Assembly: GCF_000830005.1 (NCBI RefSeq)
Contig: NZ_CP010407.1
Location: 6,460,001-6,524,000 of the forward strand
DNA length: 64,000 bases
Source of the DNA: Streptomyces vietnamensis
Lineage (GTDB): Bacteria > Actinomycetota > Actinomycetes > Streptomycetales > Streptomycetaceae
Reading direction: 5' to 3'
Within the stretch, counting starts at the first letter, position 1, and the number at the start of each line of letters is the position of its first letter. Positions 15,745-25,141 of the stretch are shown here, one piece after another. The position numbers and the translations under genes are program-made. The notes under the pieces are model-generated. The model did no database searches and was not told the origin of the DNA. It saw only the letters and a program-made list of their open reading frames with translations.

Positions 15745-17301
15745 ATGAGTAGCAGTACACCGAAGCCGACGACCCCGACGGCGACCGCTCCTCGCAAGCG
15801 CGACGGAGACGGCAAGGGCATCGCCCTGTTCGTGATCGCCTCCTGTCAGCTGATGGTCGTCCTCGACATCACCATCGTGAACATCGCGCTCCCGCACATC
15901 CAGAGCGCGCTGGACTTCTCGACCACCAGCCTGTCCTGGGTCGTCAACGCCTACACGCTCACCTTCGGAGGCCTGCTCCTCCTCGGCGGACGTGCGGGCG
16001 ACATCCTCGGCCGTCGCCGGGTCTTCATCTTCGGCGTGCTGCTCTTCGGACTGGCCTCACTCCTCGGCGGGTTCGCGCAGGAGTCCTGGCAACTCCTCGC
16101 GGCCCGTGCCCTCCAGGGCGTCGGCGGCGCCATCGCCTCCCCGACCTCGCTCTCCCTCATCACCACCACCTTCGACGAAGGCCCCGAACGCAACCGCGCG
16201 TTCGGCGTGTTCGCGGGAGTCTCGGCGGGCGGCGGCGCCATCGGCCTGCTCATGGGCGGCCTCCTCGTGGAGTGGCTGAACTGGCGCTGGGTGTTCTTCG
16301 TGAACGTCCCCATCGCCCTGGTCATCGCCTTCCTGACACCCCGCCACGTCAAGGAGTCGGAGCGGCACCCGGGCAACTTCGACCTGACCGGCGCGCTCAC
16401 CTCGACGCTCGGCATGGTGGCGCTGGTGTACGGCTTCATCAGGGCCGCCCAGGAAGGCTGGCGCGACCCCTACACGATCGCCTCCTTCGCGGCGGCGATC
16501 GTCCTCCTGGTCACCTTCATCTTCGTGGAGCGCCGCTCGCGCCAGCCGATCACCCCGCTGCACATGTTCGCCGACCGCAACCGCGCGGGCACGTACGGCA
16601 TCATGCTCTGCCTCGCGGCCTCCATCTTCGGTATGTTCTTCTTCCTGACCCTCTTCGTGCAGACGGTCCTCGACTTCAGCCCGCTGAAGGCCGGACTCGC
16701 CTTCCTGCCCATCAGCGCGGTCATCGCGGTCGTCGCGGGAATCACCTCCCAGCTGCTGCCGAAGTACGGCCCGAAGCCCTTCATGGTGCTCGGCTCCCTC
16801 TGCCTGGCCGCCGGACTCTCCTGGCTGACGCGGACCGACGTCCACTCCACCTACGCCGGCTCGATCCTCGGCCCGATGCTGGTCTTCAGCGTCGGCATGG
16901 GCATGATGTTCGTGTCGCTGACGCTGATGGCGCTGTCCAACGTCAAGCCCCAGGAGGCCGGTGCCGCCTCCGGCCTCCTCAACGCCACCCAACAGGTCGG
17001 CGGTTCGCTCGGCCTCTCCATCCTCGTCACGGTCTTCGGCACGGCCAGCCGCAACGAGGCCGAAACGCAGGTCCCGGCGTTCCTGGCGCAGGCGGGCCCG
17101 CTGGAGAAGGCCCAGTTCGCGAAGACCGGCCAGCTCCCGCCGCCCTGGGCCGACCAGGTCCTCACCACGGGCGTCACCGCGGGCTTCATCGTGGCCGCCA
17201 TCTTCGCCGTCGCCGCCTTCGTGATCGCCCTGGTCGCGATCCAGGTCCGCCCCTCGGACATCGAACGCCTGAAGGGCGGCGGAATGATGCCGGGCGCCTG
17301 A
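15745..17301 (+). CDS. MFS drug:H+ antiporter, DHA2 (EmrB/QacA) family
   Basis: A 518-residue inner-membrane exporter with about 14 hydrophobic segments. The first contains LDITIVNIALPHI (motif of DHA2 exporters), followed by the loop 2-3 motif GGRAGDILGRRRVF and motif C-type glycines in GVSAGGGAIGLLMGGLL. The start is ATG 15745 after GGTGAGGGCG; a GTG at 15688 would add 19 residues without a ribosome site. No dedicated regulator is adjacent, but an inverted repeat lies upstream. The substrate is unknown; such proteins export antibiotics and dyes. It converges with the PASTA-like gene, 11 bp apart. Confidence 0.9.
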   Translation: MSSSTPKPTTPTATAPRKRDGDGKGIALFVIASCQLMVVLDITIVNIALPHIQSALDFSTTSLSWVVNAYTLTFGGLLLLGGRAGDILGRRRVFIFGVLLFGLASLLGGFAQESWQLLAARALQGVGGAIASPTSLSLITTTFDEGPERNRAFGVFAGVSAGGGAIGLLMGGLLVEWLNWRWVFFVNVPIALVIAFLTPRHVKESERHPGNFDLTGALTSTLGMVALVYGFIRAAQEGWRDPYTIASFAAAIVLLVTFIFVERRSRQPITPLHMFADRNRAGTYGIMLCLAASIFGMFFFLTLFVQTVLDFSPLKAGLAFLPISAVIAVVAGITSQLLPKYGPKPFMVLGSLCLAAGLSWLTRTDVHSTYAGSILGPMLVFSVGMGMMFVSLTLMALSNVKPQEAGAASGLLNATQQVGGSLGLSILVTVFGTASRNEAETQVPAFLAQAGPLEKAQFAKTGQLPPPWADQVLTTGVTAGFIVAAIFAVAAFVIALVAIQVRPSDIERLKGGGMMPGA

Positions 17302-17312
17302 GGAGGCCTCCG

Positions 17313-18062
17313 TCAGGAAGGGTGAAGCACGGCGTAAGGCCGCTCGGGACACACCGCGTCGGGCGGGGCAAGTTTCAGATAAACGGTCCCGAACTGCGGA
17401 TTCTCGACCGTCTTGCCCGGTTCGGGATCCTGGAAGCAGACCTTCCACGGATCCGCGACACCGGGCAGCTCCACATCGGAGTACGCACTCTCCGGCTCGA
17501 CCTTCCGGAACCCGATCGGCCCGAGCGCCTCACCGGCCCGCCCGAAGGTCATACCGGTGACGGCGGGCATGGCGGGCCAGGGGATCTTCTCGCCGTCGGC
17601 GGCGGGGCAAGGCGCCTCGGTACGCACCACCCCGAGATCGAGCACGGGCCGCCCACCATTCCGCTGCCCCGCCGAACCCTGAAAACACACCTTCCAGCCA
17701 CCGACGTCCCACTGCCGGGCGTCCTGGTCGGAGGCATCGTGCGACACGACGTCGAAGCCGGCGGCGGAGGCCTGTTCCTTCGCGTCCTTGAGCCGCTTCC
17801 CCACGAGCGAGGGGGGTCCGGAAGGCTTGGGGCGGGCGGACGCGGAGACGGTGACGCTCGCCTTGGGCGGCACCGCCTTCTGCTCCGACGAGCCGCCTCC
17901 GCCTCCGCCTCTGTCTCCGCCCCCGTCTCCGAAGCGGGACAGCACGAACAAGAGACCCGCGAGCACCACGACCACGACGAGTACGGGATGCCGCCACCAC
18001 GGCCGCGAAACCGGCCGGGGCGGCAGTGGGGACGGCGGCGGGACGGCGGCGTTGGGATCCAC
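17313..18062 (-). CDS. Membrane-anchored protein with two PASTA-like domains
   Basis: A 249-residue protein with a Pro-rich cytoplasmic N-terminus, one membrane helix (about residues 26-43, HPVLVVVVVLAGLLFVL), a Gly/Ser linker, and an extracytoplasmic part of two repeats. Each repeat begins like a PASTA domain (PSLVGKRLKDAKEQASAAGF and MPAVTGMTFGRAGEALGPIGF) and ends with WKVCFQ followed by P/G-rich turns. The Cys residues in each unit could form disulfides. PASTA domains sense peptidoglycan or muropeptides in kinases and penicillin-binding proteins; here no kinase is attached. It lies beside the MurA paralogue, also on the minus strand, which fits a cell-wall theme, but co-transcription is not shown. 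Confidence 0.75.
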   Translation of the reverse strand: MDPNAAVPPPSPLPPRPVSRPWWRHPVLVVVVVLAGLLFVLSRFGDGGGDRGGGGGGSSEQKAVPPKASVTVSASARPKPSGPPSLVGKRLKDAKEQASAAGFDVVSHDASDQDARQWDVGGWKVCFQGSAGQRNGGRPVLDLGVVRTEAPCPAADGEKIPWPAMPAVTGMTFGRAGEALGPIGFRKVEPESAYSDVELPGVADPWKVCFQDPEPGKTVENPQFGTVYLKLAPPDAVCPERPYAVLHPS

Positions 18063-18129
18063 GCCGGGATCGTAGCCACGCCCCGGACGCCACCGCCCCG
18101 TCGTGCCCGGATTCGCCGTACGGGACGTC

Positions 18130-19659
18130 CTAGATGTCCCGGAAGATCTTGATCTGGGCGCCGATCGAGTTGAGGCGCTCCGCGAGGTCCTCGTAACCCC
18201 GGTTGATGACGTACACGTTGCGCAGGACCGACGTGCCCTCCGCCGCCATCATCGCGAGGAGGACGACCACGGCCGGGCGCAGGGCCGGCGGGCACATCAT
18301 CTCGGCGGCGCGCCAGCGGGTCGGGCCCTCCACCAGGACGCGGTGGGGGTCGAGGAGCTGGAGGCGGCCGCCGAGGCGGTTGAGGTCGGTGAGGTAGATG
18401 GCGCGGTTGTCGTAGACCCAGTCGTGGATGAGGGTCTTGCCCTGGGCCGTCGCCGCGATCGCCGCGAAGAAGGGGACGTTGTCGATGTTCAGGCCCGGGA
18501 ACGGCATCGGGTGGATCTTGTCGATCGGCGCCTCCAGCTTGGAGGGGCGGACCGTCAGGTCGACGAGGCGGGTGCGGCCGTTGTCCGCCGCGTACTCCGC
18601 CGAGCGGTCGTGGTCGAGGCCCATCTCCTCCAGGACCGCGAGCTCGATCTCCATGAACTCGATCGGGACCCGGCGGATGGTCAGTTCGGACTCCGTCACC
18701 ACCGCCGCGGCGACCAGGCTCATCGCCTCGACCGGGTCCTCGGAGGGGGAGTAGTCGACGTCCACGTCGATCTGCGGCACGCCGTGCACGGTCAGGGTCG
18801 TGGTGCCGATGCCGTCGACCCGGACGCCGAGGGCCTCCAGGAAGAAGCACAGGTCCTGGACCATGTAGTTGGAGGAGGCGTTGCGGATGACGGTCACGCC
18901 GTCGTGGCGGGCGGCCGCCAGGAGGGCGTTCTCGGTCACCGTGTCGCCGCGCTCGGTCAGGACGATCGGGCGGCCGGGGGAGACGGAGCGCTCGACCTGC
19001 GCGTGGTACAGGTTGTCGGTCGCCGTGACCTCCAGGCCGAAGCGGCGCAGCGCGATCATGTGCGGCTCGATCGTGCGCGTACCGAGGTCGCAGCCGCCGG
19101 CGTACGGCAGCTTGAAGCGGTCCATGCGGTGCAGCAGCGGGCCGAGGAACATGATGATCGAGCGGGTGCGGATCGCGGCCTCGGCGTCGATGGACTCCAT
19201 GTCGAGCTCGGCCGGCGGCACGATCTCCAGGTCCACGCCGTCGTTGACCCAGCGGGTGCGGACGCCGATGGAGTTGAGGACCTCCAGGAGCCGGAAGACC
19301 TCCTCGATGCGGGCGACGCGACGCAGGACGGTGCGGCCCTTGTTGAGGAGGGAGGCGCAGAGCAGCGCGACGCAGGCGTTCTTGCTCGTCTTGACGTCGA
19401 TGGCGCCGGAGAGGCGGCGGCGGCCGACGACCCGGAGGTGCATGGGGCCCGCGTAGCCCAGGGACACGATCTCGCTGTCGAGGGCTTCGCCGATCCGGGC
19501 GATCATCTCAAGGCTGATGTTCTGGTTGCCGCGCTCGATCCGGTTGACGGCGCTCTGGCTCGTGGCCAGCGCTTCGGCGAGCTGCGTCTGCGTCCAGCCG
19601 CGGTGCTGCCGGGCGTCACGGATGAGCTTGCCGATGCGTACGAGGTAGTCGTCTGCCAT
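18130..19659 (-). CDS. XRE helix-turn-helix fused to UDP-GlcNAc enolpyruvyl transferase (MurA paralogue)
   Basis: A 509-residue fusion. Residues about 6-65 are an XRE/Cro helix-turn-helix (GWTQTQLAEALATSQSAVNRIERG). The rest is an EPSP-synthase-like MurA domain, which transfers enolpyruvate from PEP to UDP-GlcNAc, the first committed step of peptidoglycan synthesis. Catalytic residues appear intact: KN at 93-94, the PEP-binding Cys190 in AGGCDLGTRT, Asp in FPGLNIDN and Arg in LRPAVV. Enzyme activity is therefore plausible, with DNA binding added. Streptomyces has a separate standard murA, so this is an extra copy. No clear ribosome site precedes the ATG at 19659, and a strong palindrome lies 10 bp upstream, suggesting autoregulation and possibly a leaderless transcript. 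Confidence 0.9.
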   Translation of the reverse strand: MADDYLVRIGKLIRDARQHRGWTQTQLAEALATSQSAVNRIERGNQNISLEMIARIGEALDSEIVSLGYAGPMHLRVVGRRRLSGAIDVKTSKNACVALLCASLLNKGRTVLRRVARIEEVFRLLEVLNSIGVRTRWVNDGVDLEIVPPAELDMESIDAEAAIRTRSIIMFLGPLLHRMDRFKLPYAGGCDLGTRTIEPHMIALRRFGLEVTATDNLYHAQVERSVSPGRPIVLTERGDTVTENALLAAARHDGVTVIRNASSNYMVQDLCFFLEALGVRVDGIGTTTLTVHGVPQIDVDVDYSPSEDPVEAMSLVAAAVVTESELTIRRVPIEFMEIELAVLEEMGLDHDRSAEYAADNGRTRLVDLTVRPSKLEAPIDKIHPMPFPGLNIDNVPFFAAIAATAQGKTLIHDWVYDNRAIYLTDLNRLGGRLQLLDPHRVLVEGPTRWRAAEMMCPPALRPAVVVLLAMMAAEGTSVLRNVYVINRGYEDLAERLNSIGAQIKIFRDI

Positions 19660-19668
19660 GGCGTCACG

Positions 19669-19688
19669 TTATCTCAGATATGAGATGG
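19669..19688. promoter_or_regulatory. Palindromic operator of the HTH-MurA gene
   Basis: ATCTCA-GATA-TGAGAT (19671-19686) is a perfect inverted repeat 10-30 bp before the start codon. Read as TTATCTC-N6-GAGAT it has the same half-site and spacing as the site upstream of aconitase. It overlaps the expected promoter, so binding there should repress. Confidence 0.6.
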
Positions 19689-19709
19689 TGATCGACATCG
19701 GGTGGGCCA

Positions 19710-20066
19710 TCAGGGTGAACCGGTGTGTACGGTCGGGTGACGCGGTTCGTACAGGGGGAGTTCGGTGCCGCTCGGCAGCCGGACGGCGGCGAGCAGGCCC
19801 CAGCCCTGGTCGGTGATGGCCCGTGAGATCTCCGCGCCCCGGTCCTCCAGGGTCGTCAGGGTGTCGGTGAGGTCCTCGCACATGAGGTAGAGCTCGTGCT
19901 TCGGCTCGTCCGTCGTGGGATGCACCGCGATCTCGGCGGGCGGCAGCCTGAAGATGAGCCAGCCGCCCCCGGCGTCCACGTGCTCGAAGCCGACGACGTC
20001 CTTGAGGAAGGCCCGATCGGCCTCCGCGTCCCGGGTGTACAGAACCACGTGCGCGCCGCTGAACAT
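19710..20066 (-). CDS. VOC (glyoxalase/bleomycin-resistance) family protein
   Basis: A 118-residue protein with the two beta-alpha-beta-beta-beta modules of the vicinal oxygen chelate fold: GAHVVLYTRDAEADRAFLKDVVGFEHVDAGGGWLIFRLP, then ELYLMCEDLTDTLTTLEDRGAEIS and ending LPLYEP. Possible metal ligands are a His in the first strand (GAHVVLY) and a Glu in the last (PLYEP). The ATG at 20066 has GAGGATCG upstream; an in-frame ATG at 20102 does not. The protein could be a dioxygenase, lyase or binding protein; nothing in the context decides. It is divergent from a decayed oxidoreductase gene. Confidence 0.8.
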   Translation of the reverse strand: MFSGAHVVLYTRDAEADRAFLKDVVGFEHVDAGGGWLIFRLPPAEIAVHPTTDEPKHELYLMCEDLTDTLTTLEDRGAEISRAITDQGWGLLAAVRLPSGTELPLYEPRHPTVHTGSP

Positions 20067-20156
20067 GGTTCGATCCTCGACGTTTGGGGCAGGAGTGGCC
20101 ATTTCTGCGCATCCGTACGAGTAAGTCCCTTATGTTCCTGACGCGGTACGGGCCTC

Positions 20157-20668
20157 GTGGGCCTCGCGTGCCGCGAGGAGTGCCGGCAGGTGCTCGGCGC
20201 CCCACGCCCGGGCGGCGGCGCGGTCACCGCCGAGGCGTGGTCGCGGGGGTACGGCGCCGCCGCAGTGGTCCGGCACCCCGCGAAGCACGGCCGTCTGGCG
20301 GCCGACGGGGTGCGGCTGGTCCGGGGCGACGTGCGGGACCCGGAGTGCGTCGCCGCCGCGGCGCGCGGACATGTCGCGGCGGTGCGCGCGGTGAGTCCGT
20401 TCAGCGGTCCGGAGCGGGGTTTCGCGGACCTCGCCCCGCCTTCTTCGTGAAGGCCGCCGACGCCCTCCTGTGCGGCCTCGCGGTGGCCCGGGTATCCCGG
20501 CTCCTGGTGGTGGGCCTCTTCGCGAACCTCGACACGCCCGGCGGCGGAGACGCCGTGCGCCCCGACTCCGCGACGGCCGGACTCTCCTGTGTGGACCTCG
20601 CGGTGGCCCTCCTCGACGAGATCGCCGCCCCTCGCCATCATCGCGCCCGGATCTCCGTCTTCGGCTGA
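20157..20668 (+). pseudogene. Decayed NmrA/SDR-like NAD(P)-binding oxidoreductase
   Basis: Two fragments in different frames together resemble the NAD(P)H-binding reductases common in Streptomyces. The first (to about 20445) gives GAVTAEAWSRGYGAAAVVRHPAKH, VRLVRGDVRDPECVAAAARGH and AVSPFSGPERGF, then hits a stop. The second frame resumes with FFVKAADALLCGLAVARVSRLLVVGLFANL and ends LAVALLDEIAAPRHHRARISVFG before a TGA. The Rossmann glycine motif is degraded (GAPRPGG where GATGxxG is expected). About 50 residues between the GLFANL strand and the C-terminal helix are missing. A frameshift near 20430, an internal deletion and motif decay all indicate a pseudogene. The original function is not certain. 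Confidence 0.75.
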
Positions 20669-20717
20669 CGGCGATCGACGGGCGCCCGAGCATGACCGAA
20701 AGGGCGGGATGCACTAG

Positions 20718-20741
20718 AGTTATCTCGACATCGAGATAACT
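20718..20741. promoter_or_regulatory. 24-bp perfect palindrome upstream of aconitase
   Basis: The arms AGTTATCTCGA (20718-20728) and TCGAGATAACT (20731-20741) are perfect complements around CA. The site is 126 bp before the aconitase start. In S. coelicolor the MarR-type regulator TamR controls the aconitase gene; this palindrome is the obvious candidate for its binding, though I cannot verify the published motif. The same TTATCTC-N6-GAGAT core lies before the HTH-MurA gene. Confidence 0.65.
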
Positions 20742-20780
20742 GCTTACGGCGCACTGCGCCGCCCGCCCAGTAAGGGTTAC

Positions 20781-20799
20781 CTAACTTAGCCTTACCTTA
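20781..20799. promoter_or_regulatory. Iron-box-like site (DmdR/DtxR type) upstream of aconitase
   Basis: The 19-bp CTAACTTAGCCTTACCTTA matches 14 of 19 positions of the DtxR-family iron box when read on the minus strand, and has its central AGGCTAA. It is 68 bp upstream of the start codon, in the probable promoter. Aconitase is an Fe-S enzyme often repressed under iron limitation, so the position makes sense. The match is moderate. Confidence 0.5.
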
Positions 20800-20800
20800 G

Positions 20801-23587
<2,787 letters not shown>

Positions 23588-23603
23588 CGCATCGGGTGAC
23601 GGC

Positions 23604-23639
23604 AAAGGCCCCGCTCCTCGGAAGAGGAGCGGGGCCTTT
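23604..23639 (+). terminator. Rho-independent terminator of aconitase
   Basis: A 16-bp perfect stem beginning AAAGGCCCCGCTCC with a GGAA loop (23620-23623), ending in TTTC, 17 bp after the stop codon. Because the left arm begins AAA, it can also stop transcription from the opposite, converging gene. Confidence 0.9.
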
Positions 23640-23679
23640 CGTTCGTCACGCACGCCCCGTCTCACGACGGGAGCGAGGA

Positions 23680-24609
23680 TCAGAACATGAGGCGGTAGGT
23701 GTTCCAGCCGCTGGAGCCGATGAGGACGCGCGGCTTGAACGGCGCGCTCGCCACACCGGTGCCGCTGTAGCGGTACAGCCGGCCGGACGTGTCACGGGCG
23801 AGCAGGTCGCTGTGGCCGTCCCAGTCGAGGTCGCCGATGCCGAGCAGGGTGTTGTACCCGCCCCAGCCGCTGCCGATCTTGGTGCGACCGGTGAATGGGG
23901 CCTTGTAGTCGCCCGTGCCCTTGTACAGCCACAGGACGCCGCCGCTGTCGCGGGCGACGATGTCGGCCTTGCCGTCACCGCTCAGGTCGCCGGCGCCGGC
24001 GATCTGGTTGTAGGCGTTCCAGCCGGTGCCGACCTTGTAACGGCTGGTGAGCTTGCCGTTGCCGTAGCCGAGGTACAGCCACAGGGTGCCGGACGAGTCG
24101 CGGGCGATGATGTCCGCGGCCGCGCCGCCGCCGAGCTGACCCGGCGAGACGATCTTGTTGTAGATGTTCCAGCCGCTGCCGACGGTGGTGAACGAGGAGG
24201 AGGTCGACTCGCCGGCGCCGTAGGCCATGGTGCCGGAGGTGTACCAGATCCAGGTGTCGTCGGCGATGCCGTCGCCGTCGTTGTCGGCCTGCTGGGCGTT
24301 CTTGACGCTGCCCCAGGTGTTGGTGGCGTAGTTGCGCGCTTCGAAGCCGCCGGAGCCGTTCGGCTCGTACCACCAGAGGGTGTCGCCGGAGACGCCGTTC
24401 AGGAAGCGGAGCTCGGCGTCGGCCGAGGCGGCCGCGGCACCGGCGTCGGCGGTGGCCGAAGCGGTGGAGGAGGGCTTCACAGCGCTGGGGGTGGCCGGCG
24501 CGTCGGCGGCGTAGGCGGCCGTCGTGGTGCCGACCAGGGCGGCGGTTATCGCCGCGACCGTGACACGGGACACGAGGCCCGCGCGGTTCAGGCCAGAAGA
24601 GTTGGCCAC
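23680..24609 (-). CDS. Secreted FG-GAP/VCBS repeat protein
   Basis: A 309-residue exported protein. The GTG at 24609 (preceded by GGAG) gives a signal peptide with a basic start, hydrophobic core VTVAAITAALVGTTTAA and an AYA-ADA cleavage site. The mature part has FG-GAP-like propeller repeats of about 50 residues with IIARDSSGTLWLY, GWNAYNQIAGAGDLSGDGKADIVARD and DLDWDGHSDLLARD. The DxDxDG-type loops (DNDGDG, DLSGDGKAD, DLDWDGHSD) should bind calcium. It is common in Streptomyces secretomes as a stand-alone repeat protein or attached to enzymes; no catalytic domain is present here. A role in surface or carbohydrate binding is possible but not shown. Confidence 0.85.
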   Translation of the reverse strand: MANSSGLNRAGLVSRVTVAAITAALVGTTTAAYAADAPATPSAVKPSSTASATADAGAAAASADAELRFLNGVSGDTLWWYEPNGSGGFEARNYATNTWGSVKNAQQADNDGDGIADDTWIWYTSGTMAYGAGESTSSSFTTVGSGWNIYNKIVSPGQLGGGAAADIIARDSSGTLWLYLGYGNGKLTSRYKVGTGWNAYNQIAGAGDLSGDGKADIVARDSGGVLWLYKGTGDYKAPFTGRTKIGSGWGGYNTLLGIGDLDWDGHSDLLARDTSGRLYRYSGTGVASAPFKPRVLIGSSGWNTYRLMF

Positions 24610-24736
24610 GTAGATCTCCAGATCCGTATGGAACAAGGCAGGTTCCACCGCGCGCCCGTGCCGGAGGGCAGGGCGCGGCGGGGACCTCTATGATCCAGGA
24701 TCCTTCTCACGGGATCTTCACCGGGCAACTGGTTTG

Positions 24737-24752
24737 TGACACAGCTGTTTCA
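24737..24752. promoter_or_regulatory. 16-bp palindrome between the FG-GAP and ngcE genes
   Basis: TGACACAGCTGTTTCA is a palindrome with a perfect ACAGCTGT core and one mismatched pair. It lies 127 bp upstream of the FG-GAP start, so it may control that gene or the ngc operon. Confidence 0.4.
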
Positions 24753-24971
24753 ATGCTGAACGTATGTCCCTTTTCGCCCCTTCCCTCCCGCGCGCCGCCG
24801 CGCATCTCCGGCGCGGGCCCGGGGGATGGGGTGACCCTGATGCCGTGTCAAGGGTGTTGTGCGATGAATGCTTGGACGAAACGCCGCAGATCCAGCGTGC
24901 TTATCCCGGAGGTCTCAACTCGGGAAAGATGGCCGTGGAAAGCTGGTTTCGATCTTGCTCCCGTGAAGGGA

Positions 24972-24987
24972 AGTGGACTATACCTGT
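24972..24987. promoter_or_regulatory. DasR-responsive-element-like site upstream of ngcE
   Basis: AGTGGACTATACCTGT agrees with 13 of 16 positions of the dre consensus built on TGGTCTAGACCA. It is 155 bp before the ngcE start. DasR controls GlcNAc and chitin uptake genes in Streptomyces, which fits the transporter downstream. Confidence 0.5.
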
Positions 24988-25141
24988 CGGCGTCCAGCCA
25001 GTCGGAGCAATCCGCCGACGGCCCGACGCGTGCACGACCCGGCTGCAATTGACCGCGGTGGCGGGGCCCTTCGCCTGTGGCGAGTGAGAAACGGGCGACC
25101 GGTACACCGCCTGAGTCCTGAATGAAGGCGAGGACTTGAGC

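Larger units (their letters stand above)
24610..25141. other. 530-bp divergent intergenic region before ngcE
   Basis: No gene could be supported. The region carries a near-perfect 16-bp palindrome at 24737, a DasR-like site at 24972 and the ngcE ribosome site. Short open frames at 24690-25087 have no ribosome sites and no recognisable sequence. Confidence 0.6.

Noticed and set aside
24764..25087. A 107-codon plus-strand frame upstream of ngcE
   Set aside because: No ribosome site and no recognisable sequence, and it lies over the probable regulatory region.
25122..25139. A five-codon open frame (ATG to TGA) overlapping the ngcE ribosome site
   Set aside because: It could be a leader peptide, but its start has no ribosome site of its own and the codons show nothing like an attenuator.
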